DNA of 61,541 nucleotides, from the NCBI GenBank assembly GCA_947572235.1, contig CANPBB010000005.1, positions 1 to 61,541 on the forward strand, in the 5' to 3' direction. Position 1 is the first letter of the stretch; the number at the start of each line of letters is the position of its first letter. Below the pieces are notes generated by a model. The model was not told the origin of the DNA, did no database searches, and saw nothing but the letters and a program-made list of their open reading frames with translations. The position numbers were made by a program, and so were the translations under genes. Of this stretch, positions 16,574 through 25,625 are shown piece by piece. Source of the stretch: an uncultured Clostridia bacterium (GTDB taxonomy: Bacteria; Bacillota; Clostridia; Oscillospirales; Oscillospiraceae).

Positions 16574-17584
16574 TCAGTCCTGGAGGACCCCCACGGTGGT
16601 GCCCACATAGTAGTGGGTCAGAATCTCCCGATAGCTCTTCCCCTCCTGCGCCAGCACGTTGGCCCCATACTGGCTCATGCCCACGCCGTGGCCGTAGCCG
16701 GTGACGGAGAAAACCACCTCGCTGTCGGTAAAGCTGATGGTGAAGGCCGCGCTGCGCAGGCCCAGCAGGGTCCGAAGCTCCCCTCCGCTCAGACTGACGC
16801 CCCCCACCTGGAGGCTGGTCACCGAGCCGTTCTCCGTCTGCTGGATGTTGGTGAACCAGTTGGAGGGGGTGCCGGACAGGTTGGCTGTGGGGTAACTGGC
16901 GATGAATCGCTCCTTGAACTCCGTCAGGGTGAAGGTCTCCTTGCTGTGGTAGTTGGGCACGTTGTCCGCCCCCTCCGGGGAGGGGACGCTCTGGAGGTAG
17001 GGCAGATCCTGCGTCCAGACCTCCCCTGAGGGGCGGGTGGCCCCCGCGGAGGAGGAGTGGAACACCGCCAGCACCGGGGCGTTGTCATAGAGGACCACCT
17101 CCCCGTCGGTCTCCGCCACGGCCAGACGGATTTTCTCCTCGTACACCGCCGTGGCCATGCCCCAGCTCTGGGCGGCCTCCTCCTCGCTCTGGTAGGCCTT
17201 GCAGCAATTGATGTCGTCACAGGCGTCGGCCTCCGGGTGGTTGGCGCTGCCGCCGCCGCGGATCTTATAGAGGGTATAGGTCCGGGCGGCCACCGCCTGT
17301 GCCTTCAGGGCCTCCTCGGCAAAGGAGGCGGGCATCTCCGCCCTTACCACCCCCCGGAGGTACTCCTCCATGGTCATCTCCACCACCTCCCCCTGCACCA
17401 GCACCCGCAGTGTCCGGGCGCTGTCGCGGACAGCGGGGGGGATCTCCCGCTCCCCGCCCTCATCCATCACCGGAGTCTCCTCCGGCGGAGCAGCCTCCTC
17501 CGCCGGACTGTGCTCCCCCCAGAGCCAAGGGAGAAAGAAGATCAAAAACAAAATCACCATGGCCGCCGCGAGACTTCTGCGCAC
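16574..17584 (-). CDS. spoIID: Stage II sporulation protein D
   Basis: SpoIID is a lytic transglycosylase that removes septal peptidoglycan during forespore engulfment. The 336-residue product has one N-terminal membrane anchor (residues 3-22), a Pro/Glu-rich linker, then the SpoIID domain: MTMEEYLRGVVRAEMPASF with the catalytic glutamate, AQAVAARTYTLY, and the C-terminal GYGHGVGMSQYGA. I use the GTG at 17584 because AAGGAGG lies 8 bases upstream. It converges on rpsT. Unlike Bacillus it is not next to spoIIQ or spoIIID. Confidence 0.95.
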   Translation of the reverse strand: MRRSLAAAMVILFLIFFLPWLWGEHSPAEEAAPPEETPVMDEGGEREIPPAVRDSARTLRVLVQGEVVEMTMEEYLRGVVRAEMPASFAEEALKAQAVAARTYTLYKIRGGGSANHPEADACDDINCCKAYQSEEEAAQSWGMATAVYEEKIRLAVAETDGEVVLYDNAPVLAVFHSSSAGATRPSGEVWTQDLPYLQSVPSPEGADNVPNYHSKETFTLTEFKERFIASYPTANLSGTPSNWFTNIQQTENGSVTSLQVGGVSLSGGELRTLLGLRSAAFTISFTDSEVVFSVTGYGHGVGMSQYGANVLAQEGKSYREILTHYYVGTTVGVLQD

Positions 17585-17778
17585 CGTCCCCGCCTCCTTG
17601 CTTGCGTGTCAGTATAAATTACTCTATGAGGTGCCTGTCCAAAAGATGATGACAAATCTTGTGCCAAGTGGTATACTACGGTTTAGTCATTCGGAACGAG
17701 GAATGGGGCGGTAGGAATGGCGGAACCACAATTCCTCATTCCCCATTCACTACGCCTTTGAAAGGAATTTTGTGCCAT

Positions 17779-18570
17779 ATGAAAAAAAACATGCTGTTGC
17801 TGCCGCTCCTCCTCGGGGCGGTGGGGGGGATGCTGCGGTTTTTTCAGCGGCGGACCGTCTTTGGCCCCGACGGGCTGGTGCGGCCCCACCCCCTGTCCCT
17901 GCTGATGCTGCTGTGGCTCGCGGCCGCGGCCCTGTTCTTTCTCCTGACCGCCTGTCAAAAGCAGGGGAAGCAGCTGACCTTCTTTCAAAGCTTCGCCCTG
18001 CCGGCGGGACAGCCGCCCTTCGACTTGGTCTGCGGCGGTCTGCTCTTTGTGGTCTCCGGGGCCATGCTGCTGGTGGAGGATACGGGCGGCGGGGAGCTGG
18101 TGCCCCTGATTGCCGCCGCCCTGTCGGTGTTCAGCGGGCTGACGCTGCTGCTTTTCTTGCGGGCGTGGCGGAGGGGGACCGTGTCAGGCGCTCTGCTGCT
18201 GCCCCCGGTGCTGCTGGCGCTGCTGCTGCTGCTGACCACCTACCAGAGATACGCCTCCTATCCCGTGACGGAGGCCTACTATGTGGAGGTGCTGTCGCAG
18301 GCCGGGATGGCCTGTGCCTTCCATCAGGTGGCCGCCCATGGTTTTCGGCAGGGGCGGCGTCGCCCCCTCCTCTGGTGTGTGCCCACCGCCATTGTGCTGA
18401 CGCTCTGCGCCCTCCCCGACGCCGCCTCCCTCCCACAGGCGGGAATCCTTCTGGCCGCTGCCGCCTCCCTTTTCGCCTTCTGGCGCTGCTGCGGCACCTA
18501 TGAGCCGCCGGAGGCGGAGGAGGACGGCGCCGCGGGGGATGAGGGCACATTACAGCAGGAGGAGGCGTGA
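17779..18570 (+). CDS. Multi-pass membrane protein upstream of thiI
   Basis: A 263-residue protein with about seven hydrophobic segments starting MKKNMLLLPLLLGAVGGMLR at ATG 17779, and an acidic cytoplasmic tail (EPPEAEEDGAAGDEG). The ribosome binding site is poor (AAGGA, 12 bases away). Its stop is one base from the thiI start, so it probably forms an operon with thiI. The family is not recognised and no transport signature is visible. Confidence 0.75.
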   Translation: MKKNMLLLPLLLGAVGGMLRFFQRRTVFGPDGLVRPHPLSLLMLLWLAAAALFFLLTACQKQGKQLTFFQSFALPAGQPPFDLVCGGLLFVVSGAMLLVEDTGGGELVPLIAAALSVFSGLTLLLFLRAWRRGTVSGALLLPPVLLALLLLLTTYQRYASYPVTEAYYVEVLSQAGMACAFHQVAAHGFRQGRRRPLLWCVPTAIVLTLCALPDAASLPQAGILLAAAASLFAFWRCCGTYEPPEAEEDGAAGDEGTLQQEEA

Positions 18571-18571
18571 G

Positions 18572-19747
18572 ATGAAGGAGATTATTTTGCTGAAGCTGGG
18601 CGAGCTGGTGCTCAAGGGCCTCAACCGCCGGAGCTTTGAGGACAAGCTGCTGGCCAACATCCGCCGGCGGCTGCGAAACTTCGGGGAGTTCTCCGTGACC
18701 TCCAAACAGTCCACCATCTATGTGGAGCCCCTGTCGGAAAGCTGCGACCTTGAAGGGGCTTATGACGCCTGCGGCAGGGTCTTTGGCATTGTGGCCATGG
18801 TCCGGGCCCGGGCCTGCGAGAAGGACAAGGACGCCATTGTGGCCTGCGCCAAGGACTACCTCGCCCCTCAGCTCATGGCGGTCAGGAGCTTCAAGGTGGA
18901 GAGCAAACGGGCGGACAAGACATTTCCCTTGGGCAGTATCGAGCTGAGCCAGTACGTGGGCGGAGAGCTCCACGAGCTCTTTCCCCACCTGACGGTGGAT
19001 GTCCACCACCCAGAGCTCACGGTGCAGATCGAGGTTCGGGAGACCGCCGCCTATGTCCACGGCCCCGCCCGCCCCGGCGCGGGAGGCCTCCCCATCGGCA
19101 TGGGGGGCACGGCGGTGAGCCTGCTCTCCGGCGGCATCGACAGCCCGGTGGCCTCCTACCTGATGGCCCGGCGGGGGATGCGGCTGGAGATGGTCCACTT
19201 CCACTCCCCGCCCTACACCTCCCCCCAAGCCCTGGAGAAGGTGCTGACGCTGGCAAAGCTGCTGGTGCCCTGCTGCGGGCGTCTGGTGGTCCACACGGTG
19301 CCCTTTACCGAGATCCAAGAGACCATCCGCCGCTGCTGCCCGGAGGACTACTTCACGCTGATCATGCGGCGGTTCATGATGCGCTGCGCGGACCGGGTGG
19401 CGGACCGGGTGGGGGCCAAGTGCCTTGTCACCGGGGAATGCCTGGGGCAGGTGGCCAGCCAGACCGTGGAGGCCATGGCCTCCACCGAGGACGCGGCGAA
19501 GCGCCCCATCTTCCGGCCGGTGATCGCCATGGACAAGGAGGAGATCGTCCGCATTGCCCGGAGGATCGGCACCTTCGAGACCTCCATCCAGCCCTTCGAG
19601 GACTGCTGCACCGTCTTTACCCCGAGGCACCCAAGGACCCACCCGGAGATCGCCGACGTGCGGCACTTTGAGGAGGCGCTGGACGTGGAGGGGCTGGTGG
19701 ACCGGGCCATGGAGGCGTCACGGTATGAGGTGATTCGTTTCGCTTGA
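18572..19747 (+). CDS. thiI: tRNA 4-thiouridine synthase ThiI
   Basis: ThiI makes 4-thiouridine at position 8 of tRNA and may feed sulfur to thiamine. The 391-residue form has an N-terminal ferredoxin-like part, the THUMP domain (about residues 60-165) and the AANH ATP-pyrophosphatase domain with SLLSGGIDSPVASY, GECLGQVASQT and DCCTVF. It lacks the C-terminal rhodanese domain, so like Bacillus ThiI it should depend on a separate cysteine desulfurase, which is not in this window. The ATG at 18572 is preceded by GGAGGAGG. Confidence 0.96.
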   Translation: MKEIILLKLGELVLKGLNRRSFEDKLLANIRRRLRNFGEFSVTSKQSTIYVEPLSESCDLEGAYDACGRVFGIVAMVRARACEKDKDAIVACAKDYLAPQLMAVRSFKVESKRADKTFPLGSIELSQYVGGELHELFPHLTVDVHHPELTVQIEVRETAAYVHGPARPGAGGLPIGMGGTAVSLLSGGIDSPVASYLMARRGMRLEMVHFHSPPYTSPQALEKVLTLAKLLVPCCGRLVVHTVPFTEIQETIRRCCPEDYFTLIMRRFMMRCADRVADRVGAKCLVTGECLGQVASQTVEAMASTEDAAKRPIFRPVIAMDKEEIVRIARRIGTFETSIQPFEDCCTVFTPRHPRTHPEIADVRHFEEALDVEGLVDRAMEASRYEVIRFA

Positions 19748-19789
19748 AATCGGAGAATTTCAGGTGGGAAGGGGGAGAGAGGAAACGTT

Positions 19790-20377
19790 ATGGAGTACAT
19801 GAAAGAAGTCTTTGCCCAGTACGACCGGCGCTGCGTCCGGGTCTATCAGGCCTACAACAGCGCCATCGCGGCGGAGGCGGTGGCCCTCCAGACCTTTGGG
19901 GAGAGCTTCAACCTCAACCGCATGACGTGGATCAAGCCGTCCTTTCTGTGGATGATGTACCGCTCCAACTGGGGGACAAAGAAGAATCAGGAGTGCGTCT
20001 TGGCGATAGATGTCTATCAGGAGACCTTTGATCGGCTGCTGGCCAAGGCGGTGCTCACCTCTCCGGACGCCGCCGGCTGCGACGGCCTCCAGTGGCGGCG
20101 GGACTTTGAGCGCGCCGAGGTCTACTGCCAGTGGGACCCGGACCGCAATCCCAGCGGCGCCCCCATCGGACGCGCCGCCATCCAGATCGGACTGAAGGGA
20201 GAGATCCTGTCGGAGTTCCTGCGCACAGGCATCCACCGGATTGAGGATCTGACCCCCTCCGTGCGCAAGTGGAACGAGCAGCGGAAGGCAGGCGGGCTAT
20301 CCGCCAAGTCCCTGCCAGTGGAGCGGCTCTACCCCCTGACCAACCAAGCCGTCCGAAAACGCCTGAGTATGAAATAG
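19790..20377 (+). CDS. DUF4291 domain protein
   Basis: The 195-residue product starts at ATG 19790 behind AGAGGA. It carries the signature RMTWIKPSFLWMMYRSNWG with flanking VYQAYNSAIA and VLAIDVYQETFDRLL, which matches DUF4291, a family of unknown function scattered in bacteria and fungi. No catalytic assignment is possible. It begins 42 bases after thiI. The intervening hairpin-like stretch (GAAATCGGAGAATTTC) suggests partial separation of the transcripts. Confidence 0.88.
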   Translation: MEYMKEVFAQYDRRCVRVYQAYNSAIAAEAVALQTFGESFNLNRMTWIKPSFLWMMYRSNWGTKKNQECVLAIDVYQETFDRLLAKAVLTSPDAAGCDGLQWRRDFERAEVYCQWDPDRNPSGAPIGRAAIQIGLKGEILSEFLRTGIHRIEDLTPSVRKWNEQRKAGGLSAKSLPVERLYPLTNQAVRKRLSMK

Positions 20378-20425
20378 CGGCGCAGAGCTATGGTGCGGCG
20401 GTTTACCGGAGGGGGTTCCGGCAGA

Positions 20426-20527
20426 CGGACACGGCGCGCCGGGGTCGTCGCGCCCTACAGGCTGGAGCATCGAACACGCTGCGATAGACCGCTTGTAGGG
20501 CGGGACGACCCAACCCGCCGTCCCGCA
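20426..20527. repeat. Two REP-like modules between the DUF4291 gene and cinA
   Basis: Module 1 (20426-20458) reads GGCGCGCC...GTCGTCGCGCC and ends in CTAC. Module 2 (20492-20527) starts GTAGGGCGGGACGACC and closes with CCCGCCGTCCC. They face outward, each with its GTAG toward the other. The rest of the 250-base gap shows nothing else. Confidence 0.7.
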
Positions 20528-20630
20528 GGGCTCCGGCGCATTTCGGCAGACCGCATGGGGGACAGATCGAAGTCTATCAATCTATGAAACTTCATTACCA
20601 TATATCACACAGGAAAAGAGGCGCACTACT

Positions 20631-21890
20631 ATGCAATGGAATGCGGAGCTGATCGCCGTGGGCACTGAGCTGCTCCTCGGCAACATCGCCAACACCGACG
20701 CCCAGATGCTCAGCGAGGGGCTGAGCACGATAGGCATCAATGTCTACTACCACACCGTGGTGGGGGACAACCCCCAGCGGCTGCGGGAGGCCTTGGACAT
20801 CGCCCGGAAGCGGGCTAACATCATCATCACCACCGGCGGCCTGGGGCCCACCTACGACGATCTCACCAAGCAGACCATCTGCGAGACCTTCGGCCTGCCG
20901 CTGGAGTTCCACGAGGACATCTGGGAGGACATCTGCGCCTACTTCACCAAGCGGATGAAGCGGGAGGACATCCCCGAGGGGAACAAGCAGCAGGCCATGC
21001 TCCCCGTGGGCTGTACCGTGCTGGACAACCCGGTGGGCACCGCCCCCGGCTGTGCCTTTGAGAAGGACGGCATCCACGTGCTCATGCTCCCCGGCCCCCC
21101 CTTTGAGTGCCGCTACCTGTTCGAGAACCGGGCCAAGGCCTATTTAGAGAAGCTGACACACGAGAAGATCTACAGCCACGAGCTGCGGATCTTCGGCATG
21201 GGGGAGAGCCACGTGGAGCAGGCCCTCCATGAGATCATGGTCCGGGGGACCAACCCCACGCTGGCCCCCTACGCCAAGACCGGGGAGGTGATGCTCCGGG
21301 CCACCGCCAAGGCTCCCACAGAGGGGGAGGCGGAGGCGCTGCTCCGCCCCCTGATCGCCGAGGTCCGGCAGGTCCTGGGCGACGTGATCTACGGCGAGGA
21401 TGTGGGCAGCTTGGAGGAGGTGGTGCTGGCGCTGCTCAAGGAGCGGGACATGACCCTCTCCGCGGCGGAGAGCTGCACCGGCGGGCTCATCGCCAAGCGG
21501 TTTACCGACCTGCCCGGTGCCTCGGCGGTCTTCCGGGGCGGCGTGGTGTCCTACACCAGCAAGGTGAAGGAGAGCGCCTTGGGCGTGCCCCACGAGCTGA
21601 TTGAGGAGCACGGCGCGGTGTCCGAGGCGGTAGCCTGCGCCATGGCCGAGGGGTGCCGGCGGGTGTGCGGCAGCGACATCGCGGTATCCGTCACCGGCGT
21701 AGCCGGCCCGGAGCGGGACGAGCGGGACCACCCGGTGGGGACGGTGTTTATCGGCCTCGCCACCAAGCACGGCACCATCTGCCGGCAGATCGACCTGAGC
21801 CGCGGCCGCAGCCGGGGCCACATCCGCACCTTAGCCGCCCACCACGCCTTCGATATCGTCCGCCGGAGCCTGCTGCACACGGTGCTGTGA
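20631..21890 (+). CDS. cinA: CinA-type nicotinamide-nucleotide amidase/competence-damage protein
   Basis: The 419-residue full-length CinA has two domains. The N-terminal COG1058/MoCF domain shows ELLLGNIANTDAQ and TTGGLGPTYDD. The C-terminal domain shows SAAESCTGGLIAKR and SVTGVAGPERDERDHPVGTV; in characterised homologues it deamidates nicotinamide mononucleotide. A role in competence is annotated for some species but is not shown here. It starts at ATG 20631 with a moderate AGAGG site and ends before a strong hairpin. Confidence 0.95.
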   Translation: MQWNAELIAVGTELLLGNIANTDAQMLSEGLSTIGINVYYHTVVGDNPQRLREALDIARKRANIIITTGGLGPTYDDLTKQTICETFGLPLEFHEDIWEDICAYFTKRMKREDIPEGNKQQAMLPVGCTVLDNPVGTAPGCAFEKDGIHVLMLPGPPFECRYLFENRAKAYLEKLTHEKIYSHELRIFGMGESHVEQALHEIMVRGTNPTLAPYAKTGEVMLRATAKAPTEGEAEALLRPLIAEVRQVLGDVIYGEDVGSLEEVVLALLKERDMTLSAAESCTGGLIAKRFTDLPGASAVFRGGVVSYTSKVKESALGVPHELIEEHGAVSEAVACAMAEGCRRVCGSDIAVSVTGVAGPERDERDHPVGTVFIGLATKHGTICRQIDLSRGRSRGHIRTLAAHHAFDIVRRSLLHTVL

Positions 21891-21917
21891 GGGCGCTGAT
21901 GATCGCTTGAAGATACC

Positions 21918-21953
21918 AAGAATCCCCTGCGGGTGTTCCCGCAGGGGATTCTT
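21918..21953 (+). terminator. cinA terminator
   Basis: A perfect 16-bp stem AAGAATCCCCTGCGGG with a TGTT loop ends in CTT. The T-run is short but the stem is strong. Confidence 0.8.
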
Positions 21954-21996
21954 CGCGTGGGGAGGGTGCGTGCCCGCGCACGGTCCGGTACTGCGT

Positions 21997-22143
21997 CCGC
22001 AGGGCGGGACGCCCCCGGCCCGCCGCCCCCCGCCGCCAACCGGGATGATCCGATAAAACTTGTAGGGGCGGACATTGTCCGCCCGCCCCTTCCCAGTTCA
22101 TGGGACATCGACAGAGCGGGCGCACAATGTGCGCCCTTACGGG
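21997..22143. repeat. REP-like modules between cinA and the TPR-like membrane gene
   Basis: Contains a degenerate GGGCGGGACG module (about 22003-22030), a GTAG-headed GGGGCGGACATTGTCCGCCC at 22062-22085, and the inverted GGGCGCACAATGTGCGCCC at 22118-22136, together a REPIN-like facing pair. Confidence 0.75.
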
Positions 22144-22215
22144 TGCGGTGGTCTACCGAGCGCAGCTTGGTTGACGAACACGCCAACCGGGGTGGTTCGG
22201 CAGAGGCGCGGCGGT

Positions 22216-22992
22216 TCACCCGGCGGCGCCGGGGAACTCACCCTCTGTCCGGTTCAGCACCTCGCGGATGTGTGTCAGGGAGCTTTTCGCCCCGGCGGCA
22301 TCAAACTGCCCCTCCGCCTGCGCCAATGCCTCCCGGGCCTTGTCCAGTTCCCCTTGGGCGATGAGCCGATAGAGACACAGCCCCTGCCAGGCGCTGGGGG
22401 CGCCGCCGGTTTCCGCCGCGGCCATGGCGCTGAGGGCCTTCTCCTCCCGCTTCATGATGGCCAGCCCCTCCGCCCACCGCTCCCGGCGGAAGGCGTTCAT
22501 GGCCAAATCCGAGGCCCACACCGTCCGCGCGGCCCCCGGCAGGCGGTAGGTGGCCGCCTCATGGAGCAGATCCAGCGCGGTATCCAGCTCCTCCCGGCTG
22601 TGGTAGCCCGCCACCAAGTTCAAGCAGATATACCGCTGATAAAACGCCCCCTTCCACTCCTTCCGCAGGGCCTCGTACCCGGCGATGTAGGCGTCCACAT
22701 CGCTGGAGAGCAGGGGGAGCAGGTCGTTGCAGGCCTTTACAAACCGGTTCCGCCGCCGGGCCCACAGCGCAAGGGCAGCCACTGCCGCAACCATCCCCAA
22801 GCAGGCCCAGCCGACCCGGTGGAACACATCGGCACGGGACAGCCCCAGGATATCCCCCACCCAGTAGAACAGATAGCTGAGCCCAAGGCCTGCAAGGAGC
22901 GCAAGCAGCAGACGCAGAAGGGAGAAGGGCCTCCTCGGCGCCCCTCCGCTCTCCTTCACCACTTTGTTGGGCAGAGCTCCATTGGGTCTCAC
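22216..22992 (-). CDS. Membrane protein with TPR-like cytosolic part
   Basis: A protein of about 258 residues with two N-terminal hydrophobic segments (about residues 25-45 and 60-78) and a helical C-terminal region with repeat-like motifs (ALDLLHEAATYRLPGAA, DKAREALAQAEGQFDA), suggestive of TPR-type packing. I use GTG 22992, which overlaps the stop of the preceding gene as GTGA. A second GTG two codons upstream is possible. The overlap suggests co-expression with the deacetylase-like lipoprotein. Function unknown. Confidence 0.7.
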   Translation of the reverse strand: MRPNGALPNKVVKESGGAPRRPFSLLRLLLALLAGLGLSYLFYWVGDILGLSRADVFHRVGWACLGMVAAVAALALWARRRNRFVKACNDLLPLLSSDVDAYIAGYEALRKEWKGAFYQRYICLNLVAGYHSREELDTALDLLHEAATYRLPGAARTVWASDLAMNAFRRERWAEGLAIMKREEKALSAMAAAETGGAPSAWQGLCLYRLIAQGELDKAREALAQAEGQFDAAGAKSSLTHIREVLNRTEGEFPGAAG

Positions 22993-24233
22993 TGCCACCC
23001 CACCTCTCTCTCCGGGCGGGACTCCAAGTCGATGATCTCCCGCGCGTCATAGAATTGGCCGTACCTCTTGTCGGCGTACTTGCTGCGCAGGGTGGTGCCG
23101 TCCGGGTGGAGCCGGTCGCAGATCACCGCGCAGATGTCCTTCTTGATAAAGCTGAAGCTCTCCGTGCCAACGGAGCAGAACACCCGGAAGCCCTTCTCTT
23201 GGAAGTACCGGAACACCTCCCCGGTCTGCTTCCAGTCCCCGCCGTCAGGCCGCTCCCCGTGGGGGTAGAAGAGGATCGTGGTGGGGCCGACCAGACTCCC
23301 CACCTCGTTGAGCCACTTCTCCGTGTCGCTGCGGATCTTCTCCATGCCGTTGCTGCCAAGGCGTATATGCCCCCAGGTGTGGCTGCCGAAGGTCCAGCCG
23401 GTGCGCTTCAGCTCCGCCACAATGGGCTTCACCGCCTCAATCTCCCGCTGCCGGCTGGCCTCCCGCTCCGGTGTCCAGTCCTCGCTGTCGGTCTGGGTGC
23501 GGTAGCCCAAGATCCCCTCGTAGCCGGTGAGGCTCAGGCAGGCCTTGGCCCCGAAGGGGGAGAAGTCCGGGTGCTCCTCCACGAATTTGTCCAAAATAGT
23601 GATGGCGTCCAAATCCCGGCTGATCACCTCGTTCCCCGCCGGGTCCAGGCCGTAGGACCAAATCTTTCCGTCCTCCCCGAGGATCAGCTTGTAGGTAAAG
23701 CCGTTCTCCAGCATGTAGGGGTAGTAGTTGGTATCATCATAGGAGAAGATCAGGGGCTTCTTCCCCTCGGGGAGGTACAGGGTATTGCGGACCATCACCG
23801 GCTCCCCGGCCTCGCTTATGTCCTCCCGCCACACGTCGCCGATATCCACCAGTATGTAGTCCCGCTCATAGAGGCTGTTCAGAATCTTGTTGAACTCCCC
23901 CACCGTGACCATGTAGTCGTCAATCCCCTCCTCCATCCGATCACCGTCGAAGGCCAGCTCCGGATAGGCCACCACCGGATGGAAGAACAGGTGCTCCACC
24001 CGCCCCTCACTGGGGACGTAGGTGACGCCGTCCCGGACGCCTCCCTCGGGCATGACGGTGGGGTCTATAATGGTGTAGGGCTCCGGTTCCGGCTCCTCGG
24101 GGGGCAGCGGCTCCGCCGGCGCGGTGATCTCCTCCGGGGGCGGGGGCGTCTCCGCGGGCTTCTCCCCGCAGCCGGAAAGCGTCAAACTGATCATCAGCAG
24201 CACCAGCGCCACAGCGGTAAGGTTCCTTCTCAT
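22989..24233 (-). CDS. Polysaccharide deacetylase-like lipoprotein
   Basis: A 414-residue exported protein. The signal peptide ends in the lipobox LTLSGC at residues 17-22, followed by a Pro/Glu-rich spacer (about 25-52). The catalytic region resembles NodB-type carbohydrate esterases: PLIFSYDDTNYYPYM stands for the usual SFDDG motif, GSHTWGHIRLG for the H-x3-H metal site, and ILFYPHGERPDGG for the third motif. The first motif has Tyr and an Asn insertion, so activity is plausible but not certain. Likely acts on cell wall or surface glycan. Paired with the overlapping membrane gene downstream. Confidence 0.85.
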   Translation of the reverse strand: MRRNLTAVALVLLMISLTLSGCGEKPAETPPPPEEITAPAEPLPPEEPEPEPYTIIDPTVMPEGGVRDGVTYVPSEGRVEHLFFHPVVAYPELAFDGDRMEEGIDDYMVTVGEFNKILNSLYERDYILVDIGDVWREDISEAGEPVMVRNTLYLPEGKKPLIFSYDDTNYYPYMLENGFTYKLILGEDGKIWSYGLDPAGNEVISRDLDAITILDKFVEEHPDFSPFGAKACLSLTGYEGILGYRTQTDSEDWTPEREASRQREIEAVKPIVAELKRTGWTFGSHTWGHIRLGSNGMEKIRSDTEKWLNEVGSLVGPTTILFYPHGERPDGGDWKQTGEVFRYFQEKGFRVFCSVGTESFSFIKKDICAVICDRLHPDGTTLRSKYADKRYGQFYDAREIIDLESRPEREVGWQ

Positions 24234-24271
24234 ATCCCAAGGTATCTCCTTTTCCTATTTCTATGGTACTC

Positions 24272-24299
24272 AGTATAGCAGGATTGGAGGGAAGGTCAA
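24272..24299 (-). promoter_or_regulatory. Promoter of the deacetylase-like operon
   Basis: Read leftward, TTGACC (24294-24299) and TATACT (24272-24277) are spaced 16 bases and lie about 40 bases before the start at 24233. Confidence 0.7.
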
Positions 24300-24353
24300 C
24301 AACAAGAAAATTACAAATAGGTTGCAAATTCGCATCCCACAGACAAAGCGGAA

Positions 24354-24595
24354 CGGGGACGGCATTCGCCGTCCCCGTCCCTATGTTTTGGAAGATTGGA
24401 TGAAAAGAAGTTATTGTCTCTTGCAAGGATTATCATAGGGGAAAGTTTTTAAGAAAGTAAGCATCAGTTGTTACAAAAGTATTAAATCTTATGGTAAACC
24501 TCCCCCGCCAAAAAATGCGCGAAAAAGGGAGGCCCCTGTGAAATCCAGAGGCCTCCCTTCCTATTATGTTCACATTTTCGCCTGTGGCTGTGCAA
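24354..24595 (-). terminator. Hairpins and terminator downstream of the membrane gene at 24596
   Basis: The main terminator is AAGGGAGGCC (24525-24534) paired with GGCCTCCCTT (24550-24559); read leftward it is followed by TTTTT. A second stem ACGGGGACGGC/GCCGTCCCCGT lies at 24354-24380. The remaining roughly 130 bases are AT-richer and show nothing identifiable. Confidence 0.75.
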
Positions 24596-25381
24596 TTACC
24601 GCTTGTCCGGGGCGTCCCAGGGATCGCCGGAGGCGGGGGTGGAGGGCGGCGGGGTGTACCCGGCGTCAGGGGCGCTGTAGGTGGTGTTGGCGGAGGCGGG
24701 AGGCGCCCAAGGCTCGTCGGAGGACATCGCCGCGGCCTTGGCGGCCTGGGCCTTCTTCTTATAGTTCATGTGCAGCACCACGAACAGCACGTTCAGCGCG
24801 ATCATGGCGAAGCCGATGATCATCAAGGGCATCAGGCCGGGGGACATGGGCTTGATCATCAGGGGCAGGGCGTAGGGGGTAATCTGATCCGCGTTCTTGG
24901 TCTCAAACCACTCCATATCCTGGAACCACTCAACAAAGTACCCGTAGAGCTCATCCTCCATCTCGTCGATGTAGCCCTCGTAGTGGTAGTAGGCGTTGGG
25001 ATCGAGATCCGCCGCCGCGTCGGTGAGCCAAGCCCAAGTGGAGTCGTCAATCGCCTTAAAGGCGGAGCGGTTGTCCACACTGCCCTCGATGCCGATGTAG
25101 GACTCCTCACCCACGGGGATGATGTAGTAGTAGCCGGAGACCTTGGAGGGGGTGCGGGAGCCGTCGGAGTTCTTGGTATAGGTCTCCTCGGTGGCGAAAG
25201 TATCCAAAATCAAATAGACATCGCCCTCCACGTGGAGGCCGCTCTTGAGCTCCGCATCGGCGAGTTCGTTGAAGTCCACCGGCTTCTTCAGGGAGATGAA
25301 GAACTCCGGCAGCACCATAAACAGTGCCATAATACCAATGATCAAGGTGGGGACCATTACTCTAATAGGTAGACGTTTCAT
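24596..25381 (-). CDS. Two-TM membrane protein of unknown function
   Basis: A 261-residue protein starting MKRLPIRVMVPTLIIG at ATG 25381, six bases after AAAGGAG. It has an N-terminal membrane segment (residues 7-28), an extracytoplasmic domain of about 150 residues rich in Tyr, Asp and Glu, a second membrane segment (about residues 183-206), and a low-complexity Pro/Ala/Ser cytoplasmic tail. The topology recalls a family of uncharacterised Clostridial proteins but no name can be assigned safely. It is monocistronic, with a terminator downstream and a hairpin-rich gap upstream. Confidence 0.75.
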   Translation of the reverse strand: MKRLPIRVMVPTLIIGIMALFMVLPEFFISLKKPVDFNELADAELKSGLHVEGDVYLILDTFATEETYTKNSDGSRTPSKVSGYYYIIPVGEESYIGIEGSVDNRSAFKAIDDSTWAWLTDAAADLDPNAYYHYEGYIDEMEDELYGYFVEWFQDMEWFETKNADQITPYALPLMIKPMSPGLMPLMIIGFAMIALNVLFVVLHMNYKKKAQAAKAAAMSSDEPWAPPASANTTYSAPDAGYTPPPSTPASGDPWDAPDKR

Positions 25382-25539
25382 AGATTTCTCCTTTCGGTTT
25401 GCACACAGCAAACAAGTTCAAAGGCCAGTATAGACCTCCATTTCGCCTCTGTCAATACACAAAAAGAGCGCTTCTCTCGGCGTTTTCTTGAGGTGTGCCT
25501 CCACCTTGGAACATTTCCCCATCACTTCCTTTCTCTTTT

Positions 25540-25625
25540 TGAAAGGAAGTGAAAAAATCAAGATTTTTTCACCGCTTTCTTTTCCCGCTTCTGTTCTATA
25601 TTTTTCTCGAACATCCCCGCCGCCG
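25540..25625 (-). other. Hairpin pair downstream of tadA
   Basis: GTGAAAAAAT/ATTTTTTCAC (about 25548-25571) overlaps a larger dyad formed by CACTTCCTTTC and GAAAGGAAGTG (about 25523-25551). Together they probably serve as the tadA terminator. The two stems are mutually exclusive. Confidence 0.5.

Noticed and set aside
23055-24278. A 407-codon frame antisense to the deacetylase-like lipoprotein
   Set aside because: Shadow frame; the opposite strand has a signal peptide, lipobox and catalytic motifs.
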